The position numbers and the translations under genes were made by a program. DNA of 64,000 bases. Origin: Dirofilaria immitis. Lineage: Eukaryota; Nematoda; Chromadorea; Rhabditida; Onchocercidae. Below, piece by piece: positions 25,279 through 36,600 of the stretch. Numbering within the stretch: position 1 is the stretch's first letter; each line of letters starts with the position of its first letter. The notes under the pieces are model-generated. The model was not told where the DNA came from. It saw only the letters and a list, made by a program, of their open reading frames with translations, and did no database searches. Where the stretch lies: positions 1,116,001 to 1,180,000 of the forward strand of contig JAKNDB010000107.1 in assembly GCA_024305405.1 (NCBI GenBank), given 5' to 3'.

Positions 25279-25312
25279 GAGGTGGGTGGGAGGGGGAAGG
25301 GGGAGGGAAAAC
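25279..25312 (+). other. G-rich tract with G-quadruplex potential
   Basis: At least five runs of three or more G on the plus strand separated by one or two bases (GGGTGGGAGGGGGAAGGGGG then AGGG). It is striking in an AT-rich setting. Confidence 0.8.
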
Positions 25313-25317
25313 AAGCA

Positions 25318-25500
25318 ATATTAAAATAATCAAGAATTGATCTTTCATTACTTGAATTATCGAATAGATCAAAATAACGATCAATAATGTTTTCAATAGT
25401 TGAACTATCGAATAGGTCAAAATAATGATCAGATCAATAATGTCTTTTACTAGTTGAACTATCGAATAAAACAAAATAATGATTGAAATAATCAATAAAA
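25318..25500. repeat. Minisatellite, about 58 bp unit, three copies
   Basis: Three copies of 'agttgaactatcgaatagat' followed by 'caaaataatgatcaataatg'-type sequence. The open minus-strand frame here is a by-product of the repeat. Confidence 0.8.
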
Positions 25501-26814
25501 TTTGATCATTTGTAAAGATAATTTCCATTTTTAAGGTTATATTTATTTAAGAAATAAATTTTAATTTTTCTTAGTAAATCTTAATAATTAAAACTTTTCA
25601 TTAATTTTAAAAAATTTCAAAAATGTGTTTTTTGTTTTTGTATTTTTACACTAATTCTTTCAATTCTAAAAAAGATTACTTTACTGAATTGATTATCGTT
25701 TTTTGATTATTTTGAAATTATCAATGATATAGCTGAATTATAATAAAAGAATATAATCAAAAGAAAAATAGTAAAATATTAAAATTCATTCATATTTACA
25801 TAAATGATATACATATCAAACATATGTGTTAATTAATCGTATATTGATATTATCATATTGATAAAGTATAATCGATTATAATTAAAAGTTTATTAGTAGA
25901 GCATGATATTTTTTTGCTTGAAATATTTCCAATCTATCTCGTTCAAAATCAATCAATTTTTTTAATTTTTAAAATTTCATTTATAATTTTAAATTTAAAG
26001 TACAAAATTATTCAGTTCAACAAATTTTACGATCAATAATTGCACTTAAAATTTTATTTAATTGTTGAACGATTTTTAGGATAAATGTAATTTTATCAAA
26101 AAAATTCTATCGCAATCGTTCTTTTAGATATAAAATTTGTAAATTAATATTTTTATATTAATTTATAAATTTATCTTAAAATATTTTAAATAATTAAATA
26201 AGTTATATTTTGTAAGAATATTTTGCCATGATATATTATCATCTTTTTAAAAAAAAAAATTCTCTAAAGCTCCAATTTTTTTTCATGATAACTGAAATCA
26301 AATGCGCTGATTGAGATGATCTGACATGAAATGATGATTGAGATGATCTGAAATCAAATATTGATTAGCTGAAAGATGAATCATTGTAACCTTTGAATGG
26401 AATATTATAATTTTAATTACCAAATGATGGTCTGATTCTCATTTGCATAACAATTCAATGAGGACATTTAAAAGATTTGTATAATTGAAATGTCTTACAA
26501 CATTGAATAATTCGAATTGTTATATTTTTTAAAAATGCTCTATAAGCAAACAAATTATTTTTAGCAAATTTGATTTTATCTTATTAGATTAGCTATTTAT
26601 TTGTCAATGATCATTTGATCTGATTTGATCTGTTTCATTCGTATTACATACAATAGAATAGCCAATATCCAGTAATGTTTGCAACGATGCATTCATTTCA
26701 AATCATCATTACCTGAAATTTAATATTTTGAATCATTTCCTGTCCTATATGAAATATATTACATATCATATATGAACTTTTCTGAAACTAAAACATTTTA
26801 ACATTTCAAACAAA
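25501..26814. other. Intergenic, no firm gene
   Basis: AT-rich. A possible first exon on the minus strand (26696-26652, MNASLQTLLDIGYSI followed by a GTATGT donor) is too short to stand alone and no continuation was found. Near 26280-26360 'atgatctgaaatcaaat'-type words repeat. Confidence 0.45.
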
Positions 26815-26847
26815 ATAATAATAATAATAGTAGTACCATAGTATTAC

Positions 26848-26886
<39 letters not shown>

Positions 26887-26887
26887 C

Positions 26888-26964
<77 letters not shown>

Positions 26965-26975
26965 ATTATTATTAT
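26815..26975. repeat. (ATT)n microsatellite with inverted start
   Basis: About 130 bp of ATT units preceded by AAT units and a 'gtagtaccatagtattac' centre, so the left end is palindromic and can fold on itself. Confidence 0.95.
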
Positions 26976-27164
26976 CTGAAGTTGGTTTTGTTTTTTTTTA
27001 ACTAAATTTATTTCAAAACATTTTAATTTTATTTCTAAACTGTAAAAGTGTAATTTTCACAACAAAAAATAGTTTCGAGAAAAAAACTTGTTTTTCAACA
27101 AATTTTATTGTTTGAAAATTAGAAGAAAAAAAGTGGCAAAATGTATGTTTTTATGATTTATATT

Positions 27165-27386
27165 AAAGATGATTACACGTACGTAAATTCACGTAAATTC
27201 TATACAATAATTATAAGGGAGAGAAAGGGAGAGAGAGAGAAAGAGAGAATAATTATATAATAAAGATGACTACACGTACGTAAAGTCTATACAGTAATTA
27301 TAAATGAGAGAAAGAATAATTATATAATAAAGATGATCAAACGTACGTAAATTCTATGCAATAATTATAAGGGTGAGAGATAGAGG

Positions 27387-27418
<32 letters not shown>

Positions 27419-27425
27419 AATGAAA
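27165..27425. repeat. Minisatellite of ACACGTACGT + GA-rich units
   Basis: Three copies of 'acgtacgtaaa ... tctatacaataattataag', each followed by a purine-rich GAGA tract of varying length. The unit is about 65-95 bp. Confidence 0.85.
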
Positions 27426-28190
27426 GAGAAGAAAGGTGATATAATTAAAGTTAATGTTTTTTTTTTTTCAATAATAATCTTTATGAATTGAAAAATAAAT
27501 ACGATTAAAAAAACAAAATTGATCGCAATCAAAAAAATTGATTAAAATAATTTATGATCGATATCATCAAGGATTAAAGGTCATTCAATAGTTATATTTT
27601 CTTCATCTTTCTCATCATCCATTTCAAATATTTTGAAGAAGAAGAAAAAAACAATGATATATTTGATGAAAACATTTATTTGGGTCAAAATCTATACCAA
27701 ATATCAAATACTTATTATCATTTTGATTATTGCACTGATAAATTGATTGTTTTGAAATTCCTGGATGAAGAAACCGAATGATAAATGGAAAAGATTCCAT
27801 TCCTTTCATGGATTTGCAATCAAAATTGACCCGAATTCTGGGGTATCTCAATTTTAATATGTCATGATTCATTCATCTATTAAGAACGATACAATCATCC
27901 ATAAGATACATACATACATTTCGTATCACCCTTCATGAATATAATCCAATTCTACGCTCAAAATATAGCTTAAAGGCATTTTTATTACTTATAAAATTTA
28001 TAGTACCTGTTGATGGCAAATAATTTATATATACGTATTCGCATATATTGCATGGTGATATATATATATAGCACATATCAGGGCAAATATTCATCATCTA
28101 TGTATATGTATGCATATGCGTGTAGGATAATACGTGAAATAAGCGTAATCAAGGATAAGAATCCAAATTCTTATTTTCAAATAAAATTTA
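27426..28190. other. Upstream region of the DB-module gene
   Basis: Intergenic. A minus-strand frame at 27624-27872 has a fairly coding-like composition (LRYPRIRVNFDCKSMKGMES) but no splice or homology support. It could be an exon of an undetected gene. 'catatatatatatagca' and 'tatgtatatgtatgcatat' motifs lie near 28050-28120. The promoter of the plus-strand DB gene should be in this segment. Confidence 0.4.
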
Positions 28191-28206
28191 GGAATCAGAT
28201 AACGCA
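28184..28206 (+). promoter_or_regulatory. Splice acceptor and 15-nt leader of the DB-module gene
   Basis: 'aaaatttag' ends at 28191 and the ATG is at 28207. No upstream exon is apparent. It is a candidate spliced-leader acceptor. Confidence 0.4.
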
Positions 28207-29871
28207 ATGTTTTCGAAGCTAATTTTACTATCATTAATTACTATTATTGGTTGTGGTACAATTTGCAAAGCACAGGTGACAAAAGTTTCGATTTCTTTTT
28301 TTTTTGAACAACAATATATCGTATGTCGCTTTGTTTTTTAATTTTTTCTTCTCTCTTAAGGAAGGAATAAAACTAAAGATCATAGAAGTAAAGGTCATCA
28401 AAGCATGACTATATTATGCTTTTGTTTTTCAAACTTCTGAAGAACATATAATGCATGAAAATACTTCTGTTTATAATTTCCCAAAACTTATAAACATTAT
28501 CTGATCATTTGATCGTTGTAAATTATTCTCTACTGAAGTGTAATAACTTATTATTGGATAAGTTTTGATAATCATATCGATATTTTACACCTTTCCTATC
28601 TAACTACCTGATATATGCTAGGACGATTGTGGTACTGCAGAAACAGATTACACTCCATGTATTATAAGGAGTCGAGCTGATGTATTATTTCGTCAGTGTT
28701 GTCAATTATATGTACCAGAAGATTGTCATGATTTATGTCAATATGAAAATGATGAGATTTTAGCTCGAAATTTGGTAAGAAATGATATTTTTGTTTATTG
28801 GTAAGATTACTGTTAATGATAAAAATGATAAAAATGATATGATAAATTTTACGGATACTTGTAAGCTTTAAAATTTTAACCAAAATACAATTTACTACTT
28901 TCACATTTTCTTCCTAAAAATGAGAACAGAATAATGCAATAAATTTTTAGATGATAGATTTTATGGAGATTGAAGAAAAATTTTCCTTTATAATTTCTTA
29001 TCATAATTATCACTGATTGATCTATTTCGTTGTTTTTTTTTTCGAAATCTTAAATATGAATTTATAATATTTGATAAATTTTAGTTAATGAAAATAATTG
29101 TATCACGAAAATGTGGCCTAAAATATATTAGTGCTATACTTTATTGTGCTTCACAAAATCAGGTTAAATTAAAAATTATTCTTTTTCGTTTTTTGAAATT
29201 TCTTTGCTAAATAATTTTAAACTATGAAATTAAAAGAAATTAAACCTAAAAAGTTGCAATCGATCAATAATCAATCGATTGCAAATTTTTAAATATTATT
29301 TTTTCATTTGATTAAAATTTCTTACATATATTTTTGTTTATTAATAAAATAATTGAATTTGTAATTTTATTTCTTTTCAATCATATATTCCTATATTATT
29401 GCATTGATTTCAAAAGAATAATAAAAATAATATTAATTTCTTAATTAATATTTTAGTATTTCAGTATTTCAGTATGTACTTTATATTTATTGAAATATTA
29501 AGGAAGATTATTGTCATTTTTAAAATTACAAATTGAATGTCAATTAAATGAATTAATATATCATATTTAAAATTTCATAAGGATAAATTTGCTTAGGACA
29601 AATAAATGTTAAAAAATTTGCTGATAATTAATTTCTATTAAAAATTTAAACTAAATTCATTCGCAATAAAAATGTTTCGTTTTAGGATAATCGCAAATGT
29701 TGCGAACATTTGAATTTATCGGATGGTAAATTGGGAGTTGGTGATCGTTGTTTACGATTTTGTGATCCAGCAGGACAGGGAATTAATGCTATCAGTAAAA
29801 GTGATGCAACATGTTTGTACAATTTAAATGTAATATTATACTGTCATCAAAGTGGTATACCAATCGATTGA
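28207..29871 (+). CDS. Secreted nematode DB-module cysteine-rich protein
   Basis: Exons 28207-28275, 28622-28774, 29085-29162 and 29686-29871 all join in phase 0 to give 161 aa. Residues 1 to about 22 (MFSKLILLSLITIIGCGTIC) are a signal peptide. The rest fits the DB module (the nematode 'domain B' family, about 100 residues with 12 or so conserved cysteines). Landmarks are FRQCCQLYVPEDCHDLCQY, RKCGLKYISAILYC, DNRKCCEHL, GDRCLRFCDP and CLYNLNVILYCHQSG. Members are secreted, often cuticle- or hypodermis-related, and lack a known biochemical activity, so I assign none. A poly-A signal AATAAA lies at 30020-30025, about 150 nt past the stop. Cysteine spacing and exon phases make the call strong. 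Confidence 0.92.
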
Positions 29872-30279
29872 GTTGAATTTTATTATTATTTTATTTTTTA
29901 ATTTATCACTGATATATCATTTACGAAATCATTAGATGATGATGATGATGATCTGATAGTATGAATTTTTAGAAAAGATAATTTCAAATACTAATCATAC
30001 CATCTTATGATAATCAAACAATAAATAATCTGATCGTAGAATAATTGATTGATTTAAATGATGCAAAAATTAATTTTCAAATATTTGAACTATTATTTTA
30101 TTAATACATTTTCAATTAATTATTAATTATATTTTGTTAAATTACTGTATCTATGGTTTTTTTTTAAAACCATTTCAAAAACATATATACGGTAAATGTA
30201 TAGTGTACAAACTAATAAATGTTATTAGATGATTTAGCAAAATTTCATTTCCTAATAATCAAATGAATTACTTACAATT

Positions 30280-30468
30280 TACAGTATCACAATATCAAAA
30301 TTAGTATAATTAATTACGATAAAAGAATGATATTGAAGCATATAATTTATAATATCACAATATCAAAATTAGTATAATTAATTATGATAAAAAAATGATA
30401 TTAAACCATATAAATTATAGTATCACAATATCAAAATTAGTATAAATAATTATGATAAAAGATATATA
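30280..30468. repeat. Minisatellite, about 66 bp unit, three copies
   Basis: 'tcacaatatcaaaattagta' followed by 'taattaattatgataaaa' occurs three times with few differences. Confidence 0.9.
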
Positions 30469-31244
30469 AAATACATACAATTATCAAATATATCAAAAAA
30501 TATAGCATATATTTATTTATTTGTTAATATGATCAATATTTTTTTCCCTGTTTATAAATTTCTTTATCATTTGCATATAGATTATTATTTTAGATAGTGA
30601 TAATTTAAGAGTAAAGTTAATGATACATACTTGATTATTCTTGAAATATTTTGAAAAATACTGATACGATAAATTGACAGATCGCGATATTAGCAATTTG
30701 TTTTAATTATTAAATTAATAATATAGGTGGAATAAATGATAACAAGATATCATAAATTAATCGTAGTATAAATGCAATATAGATGAGATCATTTTAATTA
30801 ATTTTTAATAATATAAATTTTTACTTTCAAAATATTGAAGCACTAAATTGAAATCTTAATATTAATATTGGTGGAAAAGCAGTTTTGTAATACGGAAACT
30901 TTTTATCTTATATGTATAATATTATTGGATGAATTGGAAGCAAAATTATGGCCTATTTTGGCCTACTTATCGCTTGGCTAAGCTAATTTTGAATCCTTAT
31001 CATTAAAGTTCTAAGTATCTTTTATCCTATTACTTATATTTTCCTACTTAGTTGAATATATGTCGAATTAGGAATCGCAGTTGCCGAGAACTAATAAATT
31101 ATGCATAAATCGATGAATGCATTAATTTTGTTAGTAAATTTTCGAATATGGAATCTTTTGCTAATTTTTGAATTCTAAATTTAAAGCTTTGAATTAGTAA
31201 AATCTTTAGACTTTTCCAAATCAAATGTTCTATCTTAATTCCTT

Positions 31245-31262
31245 GATGATGATATGATGATA

Positions 31263-31303
<41 letters not shown>

Positions 31304-31370
31304 TATGAAAATAATCACAAACTACAAGCATTATCATTATTATTATTATTATTATTATTGTATTATAAAT
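31245..31370. repeat. (GAT)n and (ATT)n microsatellites
   Basis: A run of GAT units at about 31245-31300 and of ATT at about 31333-31362, separated by unique sequence. Confidence 0.9.
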
Positions 31371-33634
31371 TGAATTTATAACAACAGCAATAATGATTAC
31401 TTTTCATTTAATGTTGTTAAAACAAAGAAATAAGGAAGTAAAATTAAAAGAAAAAGAAAAATGATTAAAAAAAAAAAAATGATAAAGGAATAAAAATGAA
31501 GAAGAAAACAAATCTATTTACTTGCGCAAATGTTATGTTACAACAAATAAACAAAACAAACTGGCCACAAATAATCTCATACATTAAAATAATATTACTC
31601 GTCATTTGTTTGAATAAATGTAAAAACAAATCAAAATGCATAAGTACAATCATTTCTTTCCTTTTTTTTTTTCATCTGAAATTTAAAAAAAAAAAATACA
31701 TGACTAAGAAATTATTGACATCTCTTGGATAAGTTATATCGGTAAAGTTATAAAGAAAAAAGAAAAACAAATTCGCATAGGGAAATAATGATAAATCAGA
31801 CTACTATCAATGTAAATTTATCATAAAGAAAAGTTTGCTTATTTTTTTTATTTATACTTTTATAAAAAAAAAAAACAAAAAATATAAATCTATAAAAGAT
31901 AAGTTTAAAAATATAAATTCGAAAAATATAATCCGGAAGAGAGGTAATGAATGTATAATCAATCATATGCAATCATATTTTAGATATTTCAGATGTCTGA
32001 ATGCTAAATTTGCATTCATCATGAAATTGTCATTACAACAAAATAGTCGATGATATTGTCTAAAAGGAATGACTTAATATCTTTAAACTATTGCATATAT
32101 CGCTTATGTCATGTATCAGGAAATATTGCTTCAAATTATAAAATTGCAAGCAATTATTTGCATTTATTATCCTTTCGTTTCTCCAAAAAAAAAAATAATA
32201 TAAAGTTAATTTTGGACAGGAATCGATGAGAATTGTAAATTTAAAATTTTGATCTTTCGGTCAGAAAAATTATGCTTCTGAATTCATTTTTCAATTTTAA
32301 GAATGCTGAATGAAAAGAGATAAAATTGGTACATTCGTTAGAATTAACAAATCTTTTCAGCGAACACACCGGCATATTTTGTTGAATTTCAAAATGAAAG
32401 AAATTCATTGGATGATACATTTCTAAAAATATTATACAATTGTTATAATTATATACTATATGAATTATTAAAAGCCTGTATTTTTATATGAGCAGTATTG
32501 CTGTCAATTGCTTTAATATATTTCCAAATTTTTGATTAAAATGAATAAATGATTCTGTTACATTTTTCTTTTTTTTTTTTCTTTATACAGAAAATATGAA
32601 ATGTCAGTTTTAATTTGAGTTATATTGATGGATAAACCGCATCCAGAAAATATTTGTTTTGAAAAATTTTATAGAAAAGATAATATTATTTTTTATATCA
32701 TATCCTGTAAAAGTTGTTGTTGATAACAAGAATGGAATATGCTTTATAAGGAATTACACCCAAATCTACTATCAAATTTAATATAATAAAATGTGATGAA
32801 TTAAAATTATTCAAATGGTAAATAAATTTGATTAATACTAAGCAAAAACTAATGAAAGAAAATTTTAACTGGATGCAGCAGTATAATAACTACCCTAATT
32901 TTATGAAAAAATTAACGACTCTTAGTAATATGAGCTGAAAAAAAGAAACAAATATGCATACATTTGGCATAACAAATAATCGAGAGAACACACGTAGAAA
33001 CAGAACCAAACATTCAAGAAAAGAAAACGTTTTTATCAAAAATGCATTAAATGATAAAAATAAGATAAAATGCTAGGAAAGAAGAGCAGATTAAGCAATA
33101 AAAATAAATGCAGAAGAAAAGAATTCAGAAGGCACATGAAAAGAAACTTCACGGAATCAAGAATAGCGATGACAGAGAGTCAACTTTTAAAAAAAGCACA
33201 GAATTTTTTCAGCTCAAAACGATCAAAGAGACTAAACATGAAATTCACAGTGAATATATTAAATATAAATGTACTAATTTAGAATATCATATTTTTGCAA
33301 AATCAAGCAAATTTTGCGAAACGCAAAATTTGCAAACCTAAAAATGTCATGAACTCGTAATTCTCTTTCCTTAGATTGTTATTGAGCTTTAATACAAATT
33401 CCCACCAGAAAAAGTGAAAGAATGAGTTTCAAGAAGGCAAATCGCAATAAACCCGCTGAGTTATTTTACCTGAACGAAAAGTCAAGAAATAAATAAAACT
33501 TAAAAAACGATGAAATGACTACTCTGTATCGAGAAAGACTTCTGAGGCAAAAAGGCAAAGAAGCGAATCGTAACTCGTAAGGTGATACTGAAATGGAGAG
33601 AGCAAACCGAACTGCATAATTAATTTATTGATTA

Positions 33635-36600
33635 TTATTCTTTACGAAGTTTCTGACGTCGATTACAGAACCATACACGAACTACCTGCAATAAATAAGT
33701 CATTTCAAAGGAATTACAAGAAAGTTTTATGGTTATATATATATTATAGTAATTATTCGTTTAATGTAATTTTCAATAAATGTGACATAAGTTAGGGAAT
33801 ATCAAATTATTACAAGAATTACACTCTATATTAACAAATCATAATTACTCTAAATAGTTAGTATAATCAGACAAGATTATGAATTCGATTTAAGTTAATT
33901 TACTGGGAATAATTTTTTGATTGAAGATAGTACTGTATAAGGAATCGAATATAATAACTTACATCTCGATCTAGCCCTACCAATTCAGCAATTTCTGCCA
34001 TTCTATCATGATCCGGACGTGGATTCATATCAAAATAAGCATCAAGTGCAGAACGTTGTGCTAGATCCAAATTGGTTCGTTTTCGACGTTTCTTTAGTGG
34101 AATACCACCACCTGAACTGCAAACAATAGATCCATTCGGTGACGGTGAATCGTCACTTGGCATTTTATTACCACTGTTAGCAATAACGCTCACTACAGAG
34201 CTTGGTTTGTTATTATTCAGTGGCAAATGTATTACTGATGCCGGGTACTGAAAAAAAAATTAATGATGATAAAATTATTGTTTAATTTTTAAATAAAATA
34301 GTGCTTTTATTTGTAATCATTAGACTTAATGATAAGAAAAAAAGAAGGAAAAAAGAGAAAAAATATCGTCTGAAATATTGCCTTCTAAAACAGATATAAG
34401 AAATTAAGCATAAGCAAAAGATGTATATCGTTATCAGTAGAAAATCTCTACGAAATCTATGCAAAAGTAATCTACATGCAACATAACACTGATAAATAAT
34501 ACATAAAAAAATTAGATAAGAAAACAAAAATGGTCCTTAAGGATATATATATATATATATTTTTTGAAAAATAGAATTTTAGATGAGAAAATATTAGAAG
34601 GACTTTTAAAAAGCAATTTAGGATAAATTTTATAGCGAAAAAGAAATTAATGTGACGAAGATGAAAGAATTACATGCATGTCGCATTTTTTGAATTACTA
34701 AATTCAATTCTCACTAAAAAAAAGTAAGAATCTACAGCAGTAATCTATATCTATCTATCCATATATTATTATTATATATATTAAGCAAAAATTTATTATA
34801 TTGCATGCGATAATATTAGCAAATGCATAGATGACCTTTCATTTAAAAGGTCAAGAAGAGCAAAAGTAGATAAGGAACAAGAGGTAAAAGATGATTGAAG
34901 GCAAATTTTAAGAAAAAAAATATAATTGTCATGATTGATTCATAAATTTTTGGTGACTTGAAAAAGATGAAAGTAAAAAAGCGAAAATTGTCGAAATGCT
35001 ACGACGATATATTTGCTGCAGAAATTTAACTTGTAGTTGTTCATTACTGTAGATGATGACAATTGCTTAATTAAAAGTTCATAGAACAAATGACCTTGGA
35101 TAGTGAGAACTGTGCGGAAAGAGTTTAATTAAAATTGTTGATAATATAAAAAACTAAAAGGATAATAACATAACTTTAGTAATAGGAATCACACACTACC
35201 ACTGCATAATATCATTTCAGAACCTAATATTACACTTAGTGCAAATAACACATCAAAAATTAAGAAAAACAAATAGCACTTTCAGAATAACTAATTCATT
35301 TTAAATTATTTTCGGAATTTCTCGTTTAGAATTTATTTAATTTTTGATATATGACTTTAATTTAGTTTTCATTTTCTTTTCCTAATATATGTGCTTGTCT
35401 TCTTATATCTCAAGATCTAAATCAAAACATATTTTCAAAAAAAAAAGAACCCGCTGAAAGCCATTAGATAGGAATTCATGTGATAGGAATTCATGTGTCT
35501 TTAAGATAAATCAGGCAATCGAACATTAATATTCTCTAGTCATTATTTTTCAGTGACACATTTATTCCTACTCATGTCAATTTCACATTTCTATTATCCA
35601 TTTTGGAATACGTTTCTGCGAATCTAAATCCTAAAATACTTTAAAAATTCTCATACATATTCCTATTCTAAATTGAGTATTGGAACATCTCTTGCACCAT
35701 TTTTCTAATATGACCAGGAATTCAGAATCAGATTTCGCATCTTAATATACTGAAAAAGTTATAATACATCTCTCTTTAGCTTGCAATCCAAATTTTCCTT
35801 GAAATCATCAAGTCCCATTAGAACACTAACTAATTCAAATTGCTGCATCGTGAATTCACGATAAGTTTTTTTGCAAATCATTCTATAAACAGAAAGATAC
35901 GAAGTTATAACGTTTCTGAGGTCCTTCATTGGATTGATAATAAGATTATTAACATATATCCTTTACTGGATTAATTATTAACATTGATATAAATTTTTTT
36001 AAATGACCCAAGAAAAAAGTTATCATGCATGCATCACCATAATAAACTTGATAAAGACAAGAAGAATAGAATAAGGTATGGGTTGAAGGTCAAAAAAAAG
36101 CTGCACAATCGATATTAGTAGGCGATAAAGTTTCAAAATCTTAGATCAATTATTAATTAAAATGTGCATGAAAGCAAAGGATTTTTGAATACCAAATATT
36201 GAAATTTGGTGGGAAATTATATAGTATTAGCAATGTCAATCTTTTAAAATTCCCTATTCTTATTAATCGGAGATTGTTCTATTTATCCCATTCGGATATC
36301 ATATCATTCTTCCAATGAAAGTACGGACAATTTTGATTAAGCGAAAAGCTATTGAAGCATAAATGATGTTCGAATTCATAATATAGAATTTAAAATTCTA
36401 ACCTATTATAATTATTACAAATTAGACATACCATAAGAAAATTTTGTTAGCAAGCAATATTTCGCAAAAAATGAAACGAATCCAATAAACAAACCTGTAG
36501 AGCAGACTCTTTAGAGGGTGCATCTAGAAGATCACTGATTGTTGCACCATTAGCCAACGCCGCTTCCGCATCCTCTAACCATTCTTTGAGCAACGGTCGC

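Larger units (their letters stand above)
29872..33634. other. Intergenic region between DB gene and POU gene 3' ends
   Basis: Contains a three-copy repeat (30280-30465), (GAT)n and (ATT)n tracts (31245-31370), and a purine-rich segment (32930-33600) with overlapping open frames on the plus strand. Those frames lie in the presumed 3' flank of the minus-strand POU gene and are not supported as genes. An AATAAA for the POU gene (minus) lies at 33629-33624, only 6 nt after the stop. Confidence 0.5.

Noticed and set aside
26652..26696. Possible first exon MNASLQTLLDIGYSI with GTATGT donor (minus)
   Set aside because: Fifteen residues only, and no continuation exon found downstream.
27624..27872. 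82-aa minus-strand frame with moderate coding character
   Set aside because: No splice partner, no family resemblance, and a poly-A derived end (FFLLLQNI).
33070..33341. Two overlapping basic open frames on the plus strand
   Set aside because: They lie in a purine-rich segment downstream of the POU gene with no splice sites or recognisable motif.
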